From: Opitutaceae bacterium
GTDB lineage: Bacteria > Verrucomicrobiota > Verrucomicrobiia > Opitutales > Opitutaceae
Length of the DNA stretch: 64,000 nt
Direction of reading: 5' to 3'
NCBI GenBank assembly: GCA_028691845.1
Contig: JAQUYL010000011.1
Span: 1 to 64,000 of the forward strand
Shown: one piece after another, positions 35,493 through 44,497 of the stretch
Position numbering within the stretch: position 1 is the first letter of the stretch
Layout of the letters: each line of letters starts with the position of its first letter
Notes under the pieces: model-generated
Databases searched by the model: none
What the model was told of the DNA's origin: nothing
Seen by the model: only the letters and a program-made list of their open reading frames with translations
Made by a program: the position numbers and the translations under genes

Positions 35493-38351
35493 ATGACCCC
35501 CCGCCCGCGCCTCTCCGCCGCCCTCCTCCCCCTTTTGGTCCTGCTTGCCGCGCTGCCCTCCCCCGCCCTGCCGCCCCCGCCTCAGGCCGTCGTCTTCCCT
35601 CATCAAACCAGCGATCTCCCTGTTGACCCGGCGGTGCGCTGGGGCCGTCTCGAAAACGGCCTGCGCTATGCCATCCTGTCCAATTCCGAGCCCAAGGGAC
35701 GCGCCTCCCTTCGTTTTGCCGTGCATGCCGGTTCGCTCAACGAAAGCGAGGACCAGCGCGGCCTGGCCCACTTTCTGGAGCATATGGCATTCAACGGCAG
35801 CATGCATTTTGCGCCCGGCACCCTCGTCGAATATTTCCAGCGCCTCGGCATGAGCTTCGGCGGCGACACCAACGCCCTCACCAGTTTTGACCGCACCGTC
35901 TACCTGCTCGAACTGCCCGACACCAATCCCGAAACCGTCGGAAAGGCCCTCACCCTCTTCGCCGACTACGGCGGCGGCCTCCTGCTCAACCAGGCCGAGA
36001 TCGACAAGGAACGCGGCATCATCCTCAGCGAAAGACGCGCACGCGATTCGGTGGAATACCGAACGTTTGTGTCCGAGCTTGGGTTTCTCCTGCCTGAAGC
36101 CCGCCTGCCCCATCGCATGCCCATAGGCCTTGAGAAGGTCGTCCAGGAAGCCTCACGCGACCAATTCACGGACTTCTACGACACCTGGTACCGGCCGGAT
36201 AACACGCTTGTCGTTGCCGTCGGCGATTTCGATCCCGACGCCGTCGAGGCGCAGCTCGTCAAGGTCCTTTCGCCCCTCACGCCCCGCGCCCCGGCCCGTT
36301 CCACACCCCATCCCGGCGTCGTCCGGCCGTCCGGCCGGATCGTCGCACAGCTGCACTTCGAGCCCGAGGCCTCAGCCACCACCGTGGCCATCGAGTCCAT
36401 CACTCCCTACGCTTACGAGCCCGACACCGCCGCCAACCGCTTGAAATACCTCCCGCGTGACCTCGCCCTGCGCATGTTAAACCGCCGCCTTTCGATTCTC
36501 GCCAAGAAGGAAGGCGCCCCCTTCCTCGGCGGCCAGGTTGGCATTACCGAACAGTACGACTTCTTCCGCAACGCCTCCATCGAGCTGATCTGCCAGCCCG
36601 GACAGTGGCGCGCCGCGCTGGAGGTCGGCGAGCAGGAGCTGCGCCGCGCTATCGACCACGGATTCCAGCCCGCCGAGCTGGCCGAGGCGGCGGCCGCCAT
36701 GCGCAACGGACTCGAGGAGGCCGTCCGCACCGCTTCCACGCGCCACTCCGGCCGGCTCGCCGACGTGCTCGTCGACCGGCTGATCGAACGCAACGTCTTT
36801 ACCACGCCCGCCGCCGATCTCGCCCTCTACGGACCGGCTCTCGACCGGGTCGCCCCCGCGGACTGCCAGGCTGCCCTGCGCGAAGCATGGAGCGAAACCT
36901 CCGGCCGCTACCTGTTTGTCTCCGGCAACCTCAAGCTGGCCGAACCCGAAAAGGAAATCCTCGCCGCCTATGCCGCCAGCCGGGCCGTGCCCGTCGCGCC
37001 TCCCGAGAAAATCGCGGATGCCGCCTTTGCCTACACCGACTTCGGTCCCGCCGGCGAAGTCACTGCGCGCCGCCACGTCGCAGACCTCGACGTCACCCTG
37101 GTCGAATTCAAGAACGGCTTGCGGCTCAATCTCAAGCGCACCGACTTCGAGGCCGGACGCATTCGCATCAGCGTGCGCCTCGGCGGCGGACGGTTGACCG
37201 AACCGGCGGACCGGCCCGGACTCTCTCTCCTCGCCTCGTCGACATTTACTCTGGGAGGGCTCGGCCGGCACAGCGCCGACGACCTCGAACGCCTGTTCGC
37301 AGGCAAGACCGTCAACTTCAGTTTCTCCGTCCGTGACGATGCCTTCGTGCTGGCCGGCACCACGACCCCTGCAGATCTTTTGCTTCAGCTCCAGCTCCTT
37401 GGTGCATTCGTCATGGATCCCGGCTACCGTCCCGAGGCGCTGCGCCAGTTCCAGAAAGGCATTGAACAGGCCTACACGCGTTTCGCCCATACCGTCGAAG
37501 GCCCGTTGCAGACGGAAGTGCCGCGCCTTCTCGCCTGCGGCGATTTGCGCTTTGGCGTCCCCCCCAAGGAGATCGCCCTCAGCCGCACCCTGGATGAGTC
37601 CCGCGCCTGGCTCGCCCCCCAGCTTGCCCACGGCCCCATCGAACTCGCCCTCGTCGGCGACCTGGATGTCGACGCGGCCATTGCGGCCGTGGCGCGAACC
37701 TTTGGCGCGCTGCCAGCGCGCGAGGCCAAGCCGGCCTACACCGCCGAGCGGCGCGTCGCCTATCCCGGCCAGCCTTTCGCCCGGCAGTTCACCGTGCCCA
37801 CGGAAATCCCCCGCGGCCTGGTGGAAATCAACTGGCCGGCCACCGATGCTCGCGATGCCTCCCGGGCCCGCCGCCTCAATCTGCTCACTGCCGTGTTTGC
37901 CGACCGGCTACGGCTGAAAATCCGCGAACAGATGGGCGACACCTACAGCCCCGGGGCCCAGACCAGTCTCAGCGACACCTATCCGGGCTACGGGTTTATC
38001 GTGGCCGAGGCGGCGGTCGCGCCCGGACAGGCCCGCGCCGTCGCTGCCGCCATCAAAGCCGTTGCTGCCGGCTTGGCGAGGGATGGCGCCACCGCCGACG
38101 AACTCGCCCGAGCTAAGCAACCCATCCTGACGAGCCTCCGCGAGTCGGCCCGCACTAATTTCTACTGGCTTGGCATCGTGCTGGCGTCCGCGCAGGAGCA
38201 ACCCGAGCGGCTCGACTGGTGCCGCACCCGGTACAGCGACTACGAGAGCATCACCAAAGACGAGATCGACGCCCTCGCGAAGCAATACCTCGATCCCGCC
38301 CGCGCCTTCGAATTCATTTCGCTGCCGGAGCCCCAGCCTGATGCGAATTGA
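35493..38351 (+). CDS. M16-family zinc metallopeptidase (insulinase-like)
   Basis: A 952-residue protein with four M16 domains in the pitrilysin-like single-chain form. The signal peptide MTPRPRLSAALLPLLVLLAA begins at ATG 35493. The zinc site is GLAHFLEHMAFNGSMHF (the inverted HxxEH motif), with a downstream Glu in NQAEIDKERGIILSERR. The C-terminal half (VALPV-type residues 560-950) contains the inactive M16 partner with LTAVFADRLRLKIREQMGDT. These proteins cut small peptides in the periplasm. The gene is divergent from the deoxyhypusine-synthase-like gene, sharing a 154-bp promoter region. Confidence 0.93.
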   Translation: MTPRPRLSAALLPLLVLLAALPSPALPPPPQAVVFPHQTSDLPVDPAVRWGRLENGLRYAILSNSEPKGRASLRFAVHAGSLNESEDQRGLAHFLEHMAFNGSMHFAPGTLVEYFQRLGMSFGGDTNALTSFDRTVYLLELPDTNPETVGKALTLFADYGGGLLLNQAEIDKERGIILSERRARDSVEYRTFVSELGFLLPEARLPHRMPIGLEKVVQEASRDQFTDFYDTWYRPDNTLVVAVGDFDPDAVEAQLVKVLSPLTPRAPARSTPHPGVVRPSGRIVAQLHFEPEASATTVAIESITPYAYEPDTAANRLKYLPRDLALRMLNRRLSILAKKEGAPFLGGQVGITEQYDFFRNASIELICQPGQWRAALEVGEQELRRAIDHGFQPAELAEAAAAMRNGLEEAVRTASTRHSGRLADVLVDRLIERNVFTTPAADLALYGPALDRVAPADCQAALREAWSETSGRYLFVSGNLKLAEPEKEILAAYAASRAVPVAPPEKIADAAFAYTDFGPAGEVTARRHVADLDVTLVEFKNGLRLNLKRTDFEAGRIRISVRLGGGRLTEPADRPGLSLLASSTFTLGGLGRHSADDLERLFAGKTVNFSFSVRDDAFVLAGTTTPADLLLQLQLLGAFVMDPGYRPEALRQFQKGIEQAYTRFAHTVEGPLQTEVPRLLACGDLRFGVPPKEIALSRTLDESRAWLAPQLAHGPIELALVGDLDVDAAIAAVARTFGALPAREAKPAYTAERRVAYPGQPFARQFTVPTEIPRGLVEINWPATDARDASRARRLNLLTAVFADRLRLKIREQMGDTYSPGAQTSLSDTYPGYGFIVAEAAVAPGQARAVAAAIKAVAAGLARDGATADELARAKQPILTSLRESARTNFYWLGIVLASAQEQPERLDWCRTRYSDYESITKDEIDALAKQYLDPARAFEFISLPEPQPDAN

Positions 38352-38424
38352 TTCAGCGGACCGTCCTCCATTCTCTTGCTCCGTCGCGGTGCCGTGGCGT
38401 TCCAGCCGCGCCTGTTGAGCGCCG

Positions 38425-39483
38425 TCACTGGCTGACAGCGGGGCCGATCTTTAGGTTGAACAGCGGGATCAGGCAAAGCAGGCCGGCGCACGTCAGCCCC
38501 AGCACCGCATAGCCGGCGGCATCGTGCACCGTTCCGGTGATGGCGTCGGGTCCGTAATGGTAGGCCCAACCGGTCAGAAACAGGCTGCGCAGCAGGTTGG
38601 TGAGAAACGCAAACCCCATCGCCGCCACGACCAGTCCGATCTTTTTCCACAGCCGGTCCAGGAAGACTGCTCCCAGAAAGGAACCGGCAAACAGGCACGC
38701 GGTGAGTGAGCGGATGCCTGAACAGGCGTCGGCCACTCCCACTGACCCCTTGGGCAGCACGAGCACGTTGCCCTGCTGCTCGATGGGAAGCCCCAGTATC
38801 TCAAAAACGAAGAACACCACTGTCACCACCCTCCGCAGCAGAAACAGGCTGACCTGCGATTCGATCGCCGACACCAGGGGAGCTGAAATCCCCCACACCA
38901 GCACGGGAAACAGGAAGAGCGCCGTCAATTGGACGCGCGGTTCCCGCCAGAGCGCACCAAGCGGTATCGCAGACCGGGGGCTCGCATCGGCCCCGGCCCG
39001 GGCGGTGTCCGGTCCGGACTCTCCTGCCGCAGCATCAGCCGAGGGAGGTGCATTGAGAAATACCAGTGCGAGGACAATTGCGGCCATGCCCATCGTGATG
39101 GCTGCGGTGCCGGGCTGCGAGGTGCCGGCGCCGGCCCGGTAAAACGAGCCGAGCAGGAACCATAAAACACCCCATATCAGGCATAAGGCGACCGCGCCGC
39201 CGAGCGCTATCCGCACCCAGCGCGGCGCCGGAGCCGCATCGCGGCAGGCGTCCAGCGCCTTGAGGATGCGCGGCCAGCGGTCGAAAACCACGTAGAGTAC
39301 AAACACCGGCACTAGCCAGCCAAAGGCGTAATCCTCCTTGATCAGCCACCAATGCGACTGGTCCCACGCCACGAAAGCCATGAAGCCAGCTCCCAACGCC
39401 AGGGCCCATGCAAAATGCGCCGGTATGCCATGCCGCCTGCCGTGGCTTGGGAAAGGCGTATCTATTGCACGAGATTCAGACAT
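38425..39483 (-). CDS. exosortase/archaeosortase-family protein
   Basis: A 352-residue integral membrane cysteine transpeptidase of the exosortase family, expected to cut and anchor PEP-CTERM-type proteins at the cell surface. Catalytic residues are visible: Cys in VGVADACSGIRSLTACLFAG, Arg in FLTNLLRSLFLTGWAYHYG and His in TVHDAAGYAVLGL. About eight hydrophobic segments are present, with a Pro/Ala-rich loop in the middle (NAPPSADAAAGESGPDTARA). The start is ATG 39483 (MSESRAIDTPF). No exopolysaccharide genes or PEP-CTERM substrates are next to it. Confidence 0.85.
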   Translation of the reverse strand: MSESRAIDTPFPSHGRRHGIPAHFAWALALGAGFMAFVAWDQSHWWLIKEDYAFGWLVPVFVLYVVFDRWPRILKALDACRDAAPAPRWVRIALGGAVALCLIWGVLWFLLGSFYRAGAGTSQPGTAAITMGMAAIVLALVFLNAPPSADAAAGESGPDTARAGADASPRSAIPLGALWREPRVQLTALFLFPVLVWGISAPLVSAIESQVSLFLLRRVVTVVFFVFEILGLPIEQQGNVLVLPKGSVGVADACSGIRSLTACLFAGSFLGAVFLDRLWKKIGLVVAAMGFAFLTNLLRSLFLTGWAYHYGPDAITGTVHDAAGYAVLGLTCAGLLCLIPLFNLKIGPAVSQ

Positions 39484-39811
39484 GGCATCGTTCCGATTCG
39501 TTCTCATACAGCAGTCGGGTGGCACAAAAGGCAACGAAAGTTCCGGCACGACGGAGTGGCGGGTTGTTCTTGTAGGGCGAAGCCGGAACCTGCCCAGCCG
39601 GCAGCAGACAAGGCCTGTTCTTCGCTGCCAAATGGATGCACGTTCAACGCTTCGGTCAATGGATTGGTTGCCCCCCCCCTGCACCTTGGTCAGCCTCGCA
39701 TTCCGAATCACGTGTCCCAGGCCTTCGCTCTTGCCCCAACACCGTCAGCTTCAGTCTTCCCGCCGCATCAAATGATTCCCCGATAAAGTCAAAGGCCAGT
39801 ATGGCATCTTC

Positions 39812-39839
39812 TTGTCAAAACGCGTTTTCCGTCTAGAAT
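39812..39839 (+). promoter_or_regulatory. sigma-70-like promoter of the HIT-phoH-pgpH-ybeY operon
   Basis: TTGTCA (39812-39817), a 16-base spacer and TAGAAT (39834-39839) make a good sigma-70 promoter. Transcription would start near 39846, about 70 bases before the HIT ATG. Confidence 0.6.
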
Positions 39840-39842
39840 TCA

Positions 39843-39858
39843 CCCTAGCCAACTAGGG
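39843..39858. promoter_or_regulatory. palindrome overlapping the predicted start site (possible operator)
   Basis: CCCTAG-CCAA-CTAGGG is a perfect six-base inverted repeat placed directly over the predicted transcription start of the HIT-phoH operon. Position and symmetry suit a repressor site or a 5' hairpin. Confidence 0.4.
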
Positions 39859-39917
39859 CTGCTCAAACCCTGCTTTGACAAGCCGGAACGGCATTCTTAA
39901 TTGGCTTGTTTTTCAAA

Positions 39918-40424
39918 ATGCAGCACCTGCACGCCTATTGGCGCATGGAATACATCGAAGCGCCCAAATATCCGGAAGGCAATAATCCGTTCACGGCGCT
40001 TCCAAAGCTGGACGATGCCACGGCCTTTATCGTCCACCGCAGCCAGTACTGTTACCTGGTTCTCAACCGTTTCCCCTATAACGCCGGACACCTTCTGGCC
40101 GTGCCGTTTCGCGCCGTCACCGATCTGCCGGACCTCACCGCCGCCGAGCGCGTCGATCTCATGGAACTGACCATCTTGGGCGAAAAGATGCTGCGGGCCG
40201 CCCTCAACCCCGACGGCTTCAACATCGGCTACAATCTGGGCGCCGCCGCCGGCAGCAGCATTCCGCATCTCCATGCGCACATTGTGCCGCGCTGGGCCGG
40301 CGACACCAATTTCATGCCGGTGATCGGCCGAACGCGCGTCCTGCCCACTTCGCTCGAGGTCATGTACCAGCGCCTGCGCGCGGCCACCGCCGGCCTCGCG
40401 GCCAAAACCGAAGACCCGCGCTAG
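39918..40424 (+). CDS. HIT-family nucleotide hydrolase/transferase
   Basis: A 168-residue HIT protein. The histidine triad is IPHLHAHIVPRWAGDTNFM, with the nucleotide-binding QYCYLVLNRFPYNAGHLLAV earlier. It resembles AP4A phosphorylase/HIT proteins of the DcsE/Fhit-like branch (MEYIEAPKYPEGNNPFTALP at the N-terminus). It probably hydrolyses dinucleoside polyphosphates or related nucleotides. ATG 39918 (MQHLHAYWRMEYIEAPKYPE) gives the family start. It leads a likely operon with phoH (25 bp downstream), pgpH and ybeY. Confidence 0.9.
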   Translation: MQHLHAYWRMEYIEAPKYPEGNNPFTALPKLDDATAFIVHRSQYCYLVLNRFPYNAGHLLAVPFRAVTDLPDLTAAERVDLMELTILGEKMLRAALNPDGFNIGYNLGAAAGSSIPHLHAHIVPRWAGDTNFMPVIGRTRVLPTSLEVMYQRLRAATAGLAAKTEDPR

Positions 40425-40449
40425 CCTGCTTCTCGACCCTCCCCTCATC

Positions 40450-41445
40450 GTGTCAGCCACCAAGACACTCCATTTCCCCAACGCTCGCCATCTCAGCCAG
40501 CTTTATTGCAGCAGCCACGAGAATCTTGCCCAGGTGGAATCGGCGCTGTCCGTCAGGCTCGTTACCCGCGATGACTGGCTCAAGATCGAGGGCGCCGCCC
40601 CGGCGGTCGCGCACGCAGAGGAGTTCTTCAACCTGCTCAACAACGGCCGCACGCAGGGCCTGACGATGCGCTCGCCCGATTTCGTCCGCCTGCTCGAGAC
40701 CTTCTCGCGCGGCGACAGCGCGCGGCTGCGCTCGCTATTTTCCGAACCGCTGGTCATCACCGCGGGACGCAAGAGTGTCGTGCCCAAGACCATTGGCCAG
40801 AAGCTCTACCTGCAGGCGATCCAGCGCAATTCGATCGTGGTTGCCATCGGTCCCGCCGGCACCGGCAAGACCTACCTGGCGGTCGCTGCGGCGGTCGCCG
40901 CGCTCCTCCAGGGCCAGGTGCAGCGCATCATCCTTACGCGCCCGGCGGTCGAGGCCGGCGAGACACTGGGTTTCCTTCCGGGTGACCTTCGGGAAAAAAT
41001 CCTCCCCTACCTGCGACCGCTCTACGACGCGATGAACGACCTGATCGATGCGGAAGACGTGGCGAAATTGTCGGAGAAGGGCCTCATCGAGATCGCCCCG
41101 CTCGCCTACATGCGCGGCCGCACCCTGCCCAACGCCTTCATCATTCTCGACGAGGCCCAAAACACCACGCCGGAGCAGATGATGATGTTTCTGACCCGCC
41201 TTGGCGATGAGTCCCGCATGATTGTCACCGGCGACATCACCCAGATCGACCTGCCCCGCAGCAAGCAATCCGGCCTCGTGCAGGTGCAGCACATTCTGCA
41301 GCATATCGAGGGGATCGAGTTCCACCACTTTACCGCCAGTGACGTGGTGCGCCATCCTCTTGTGCAGCGAATCATCGACGCCTACGATCGCTACAAGCAT
41401 CCGATCACCAAAAACCCCGAGCCGAGAAACGGCGCCGCAGACTGA
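40450..41445 (+). CDS. PhoH-like ATPase (PhoL type)
   Basis: A 331-residue PhoH-family ATPase, commonly encoded next to ybeY and linked to RNA metabolism. Features are a KH-like N-terminal part, then GPAGTGKTYLAVAAAVAALL (Walker A), IILTRPAVEAGETLGFLPGD, MRGRTLPNAFIILDEAQNTT (Walker B), and TGDITQIDLPRSKQSGLVQV. The start is GTG 40450. The order phoH-pgpH-ybeY is the classic cluster, supporting a role in rRNA quality control. It ends 11 bp before pgpH. Confidence 0.93.
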   Translation: MSATKTLHFPNARHLSQLYCSSHENLAQVESALSVRLVTRDDWLKIEGAAPAVAHAEEFFNLLNNGRTQGLTMRSPDFVRLLETFSRGDSARLRSLFSEPLVITAGRKSVVPKTIGQKLYLQAIQRNSIVVAIGPAGTGKTYLAVAAAVAALLQGQVQRIILTRPAVEAGETLGFLPGDLREKILPYLRPLYDAMNDLIDAEDVAKLSEKGLIEIAPLAYMRGRTLPNAFIILDEAQNTTPEQMMMFLTRLGDESRMIVTGDITQIDLPRSKQSGLVQVQHILQHIEGIEFHHFTASDVVRHPLVQRIIDAYDRYKHPITKNPEPRNGAAD

Positions 41446-41456
41446 GCGCGATCCCC

Positions 41457-43886
41457 ATGTCCTTCTTCAAAATTTTCCCTGCCCGATCCGGCCCGCGCGG
41501 CCCCGACCGATCGGCAATGCGTGAATTTTGGGAGACAAACCGGTTCGTTTCGCTCGCCATTTTCGTGGTGACCGTCGCCGCCATCGTGCTGATCAGTTCG
41601 GCCGGCAGTTCCACCACCCTCCTGCCGGTGCTGCCCAACCAACTGGCGCAGATTCGGGTGACCGCCAGCGCCGCCTTCAGCTACCAGAGCAGGCTCAAGA
41701 CCGAGCTGACCCGCGAGCAGATCCTCAACCGGGTGCCGCCCGTTTATCAGATCGAGCTCACGCCCTATCAGCAGTTTGAGACGCACGTTCGCGAGCTGCT
41801 CGCCGATCTCTCCGCCTACGAACAGAGCCTGCTCAAGCCTGCTCCCGATGGCGCCGCCCATCCGGCCCCCAGTCCAGCTGCACCCTTCCGTCCCCGCATC
41901 GCGCCGGCTCCCTTCCTCCCCCCGGAGATATCCCCTCCCTCCACCCCGGAAGCCCCCCTGGCTCTCATTTCCATCAAGGACCGTTTCAACGCCAATGGAC
42001 CCTACCGCCTGACCGCCGAGGATATTGCGGCGTTGCTCACCGTCGGCAATTCCCAGGCGCGCAGCGCTCTGGTCGAGAACGGCCTGGCCAATTTGCGCGA
42101 AATTTACAACGAAGGCGTGCACGATGGATTCGGCGGCGGCTCCACTCCCGACTCCGTGTCGCTCTTCCAACTCCGAAATCCCAATGGAGACGTCCACGAG
42201 AGCCGCGTCATGTCACTCGAAGACGCGTTGACCTATCTCCGTGTAAATCTGTCCACCGAAGGGTTGAGCCGCCCGGCCAACCGCGCTGTGTTCAATCTTT
42301 TCCGCAACGGACTTACCCCCAACCTCGTTTACGATCGCGAAGCCACCTCGCGGCTCCAGCAGCAGGCGGTCGCCGGCCTCAAGACCTCCCTCGTCACGGT
42401 CGAACGCGGTCAGACGATCATCAGCCCCGGCGACAGGGTCACGCCTGAGCAGTACGAGATGCTTGAGGCCTACCGGCACTTCCTTGAGTCCAGTGGCAGC
42501 GCAGCTCTTGACCAAGGCTTGCAGCTTTTCGGCCGCGTACTGCTTGTGCTCGCCATGGTCATGGCCTCGGTTTTCTACATCCGCCTAGAGGATCCCGAAA
42601 CACTCCAGCGCAACGGCCGTCTCGGCCTCCTCGCGCTCGTGGTCATCTTCAACCTCGCGCTGGTGCGCGGCAGCTACTCGCTCGCCAGCCTGCCTTACTT
42701 TGTCGACAACTTCTCCGCCGCCGCCCTGCTGCCCTACATCGCCCCCACAGCGCTCGCGCCGCTCATCGTCACAATCCTTATCGACACCGGATCGGCCACG
42801 TTCATGGCGCTGCTCATTTCGATCTTTACCGGGGTCATCTATGGCAACCGGCTCGACCTAGTCGTGCTCACCCTCCTCGCCTCCATGGTCGGCCTCTTCT
42901 ACTGCCGCAACGTGCGCAAGCGCGGCCGGATCGTCAAGGCTGCCGGCTTCGGCGGGCTGACCGTCGCGTGTTTCGCCCTGCTCATAGGCATCTCCGACCA
43001 GACCCCCCCCGGCACGGTGCTGCGGCAGATGGGCGCCGGCATCGCGACCGGCCTTTTCACCGGAGTCCTCGTGGCCGGACTGCTCCCCGTGCTCGAAAGC
43101 CTCTTCAAGCGCACTACGGACATCACGCTGCTCGAACTGACGGATTTCAACCATCCTCTGCTCCGCCTCATGCAGATGGAGGCGCCCGGCACCTACCACC
43201 ATTCGCTCATGGTTGCCCAACTGGCAGAAAACGCCGCCAATGCCGTCGGCGCCAATCCTCTGCTGGCGCGCGTCTGCTCGCTCTTCCACGACATCGGCAA
43301 AACCGCCCGGCCTGAATACTTCACCGAAAACCAGCGCGAACGCGCCAATCCACACGACAAGCATGCTCCCGCCCACTCCGCGCTTGTCATCAAGAGCCAC
43401 GTCCGGGATGGGGTCGACCTCGCGGTCAAGCATCGCCTGCCCCGCGCCGTCGTCGATGCCATCCAGCAACATCACGGCACGACGCTCATCCAGTATTTCT
43501 ACCAGCGCGCCAAAAACGAGCGCCCGCCCCTCCCTGCCACTGACCCGGCCGGCGTTGCCGAATCGGCGTATCGCTACGACGGACCCAAGCCCCAGTTCCG
43601 GGAAGCCGCCATCATCATGCTGGCCGATGCGGTCGAGGCCGCCTCGCGTTCACTCCGCAAGGTGACGCCGCCCGCCCTCGGCGAGATCATCGACCGGATC
43701 ACCGCCGAGCGCATCGCCAATGGCCAGTTGGACGACGCCCCTTTGACCTTCGAGGATATCGGCAAGATCAAGACCAGCTTTACGTTCACTTTGCTCAACA
43801 TGCTGCATTCCCGCATCGCTTACCCGCCAGCGGAGGAACTGCCGGCGGCCAAAGAGGATCAGAATATAAAATCCCGGACTCGATGA
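41457..43886 (+). CDS. 7TM-HD cyclic-di-AMP phosphodiesterase (PgpH/YqfF family)
   Basis: An 809-residue membrane protein of the PgpH type, degrading c-di-AMP. An N-terminal anchor and an extracellular 7TMR-HDED domain (residues 60-330; includes the Pro-rich insert PAPSPAAPFRPRIAPAPFLP) are followed by seven membrane helices (about 355-555) and a cytoplasmic HD domain. The HD site reads TYHHSLMVAQLAENAANAVG, CSLFHDIGKTARPEYFTENQ and HKHAPAHSALVIKSH-type DKHAPAHSALVIKSH, then QHHGTTLIQYFYQRA. All metal ligands are present. Its neighbours phoH and ybeY are the usual ones. Confidence 0.93.
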   Translation: MSFFKIFPARSGPRGPDRSAMREFWETNRFVSLAIFVVTVAAIVLISSAGSSTTLLPVLPNQLAQIRVTASAAFSYQSRLKTELTREQILNRVPPVYQIELTPYQQFETHVRELLADLSAYEQSLLKPAPDGAAHPAPSPAAPFRPRIAPAPFLPPEISPPSTPEAPLALISIKDRFNANGPYRLTAEDIAALLTVGNSQARSALVENGLANLREIYNEGVHDGFGGGSTPDSVSLFQLRNPNGDVHESRVMSLEDALTYLRVNLSTEGLSRPANRAVFNLFRNGLTPNLVYDREATSRLQQQAVAGLKTSLVTVERGQTIISPGDRVTPEQYEMLEAYRHFLESSGSAALDQGLQLFGRVLLVLAMVMASVFYIRLEDPETLQRNGRLGLLALVVIFNLALVRGSYSLASLPYFVDNFSAAALLPYIAPTALAPLIVTILIDTGSATFMALLISIFTGVIYGNRLDLVVLTLLASMVGLFYCRNVRKRGRIVKAAGFGGLTVACFALLIGISDQTPPGTVLRQMGAGIATGLFTGVLVAGLLPVLESLFKRTTDITLLELTDFNHPLLRLMQMEAPGTYHHSLMVAQLAENAANAVGANPLLARVCSLFHDIGKTARPEYFTENQRERANPHDKHAPAHSALVIKSHVRDGVDLAVKHRLPRAVVDAIQQHHGTTLIQYFYQRAKNERPPLPATDPAGVAESAYRYDGPKPQFREAAIIMLADAVEAASRSLRKVTPPALGEIIDRITAERIANGQLDDAPLTFEDIGKIKTSFTFTLLNMLHSRIAYPPAEELPAAKEDQNIKSRTR

Positions 43887-44446
43887 AGGTGACTTCCCAG
43901 CGTCCGGCGCCTCGTGCCGCGCGCCCGGTGGCAATCCACAACGGTTACCATGGCCTGCGTTTTTCTCGCGCCGCCATCGCGTCGATGATCCATGCGCTCG
44001 ATGCGCATGCTTCTCTCTTCACCCCTCACACCTCAAGCCGCACTTCTCGCGCGTCCCGCCTCGCGCCTCCCTCCCCCCACGACGGCTGCCCGCCGGGCGA
44101 CATCTCCCTCGCCTTCCTGACCGACGTGGCGCTGGCGGGCATCCACGGCGCTTTTCTCAACAATCCGGCCACCACGGATGTCATCACGTTCGAGGGCGAG
44201 CCGGCGTACGGCACCGCAGGCGAAATCTGCGTCTCCGTCGACACGGCCCGCACCTACGCCCGCAAGCATGGCAGTGACTTCTCCACTGAGCTCACACTCT
44301 ATCTTGTCCATGGCTGGCTTCACCTCGCCGGCTACGACGACCTCCAGCCTGCGGAGAAGCGCCGCATGCGCGCCGCCGAGAAGCGCGCCATGGCCTTGCT
44401 GGCCGCACTCGGCGCCATGCCGCGCTTCCTGATCGACAAGAGCTGA
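43883..44446 (+). CDS. ybeY: endoribonuclease YbeY (variant)
   Basis: YbeY takes part in 3' maturation of 16S rRNA and ribosome quality control. The 187-residue product has GDISLAFLTDVALAGIHGAF, TTDVITFEG, GEICVSVDTARTYARKHG and the metal motif LVHGWLHLAGYDDL. The usual HGxLHLxGYDH has lost its third His (Asp here), a change also seen in some other bacterial YbeY proteins. Residues 36-62 hold an insertion rich in Ser, Thr, Pro and Arg that the family lacks. It overlaps the pgpH stop by four bases (ATGA). Confidence 0.88.
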   Translation: MKVTSQRPAPRAARPVAIHNGYHGLRFSRAAIASMIHALDAHASLFTPHTSSRTSRASRLAPPSPHDGCPPGDISLAFLTDVALAGIHGAFLNNPATTDVITFEGEPAYGTAGEICVSVDTARTYARKHGSDFSTELTLYLVHGWLHLAGYDDLQPAEKRRMRAAEKRAMALLAALGAMPRFLIDKS

Positions 44447-44497
44447 ACCTCCTTTTTCTTTGCCTCGGCCCTGCTTTGCGCGGAGTTATATCCTATC

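Larger units (their letters stand above)
39484..39917. other. divergent intergenic region with promoter signals
   Basis: This 434-bp region separates the exosortase gene from the HIT-phoH operon. It holds a run of nine C (39670-39678), the promoter at 39812-39839 and the palindrome at 39843-39858 described separately. No open frame here has family character. Confidence 0.5.

Noticed and set aside
35472..37631. Long minus-strand and alternative-frame open stretches opposite the M16 peptidase gene
   Set aside because: GC-rich codon use opens the other frames; the M16 frame has a signal peptide, the zinc motif and full family length.
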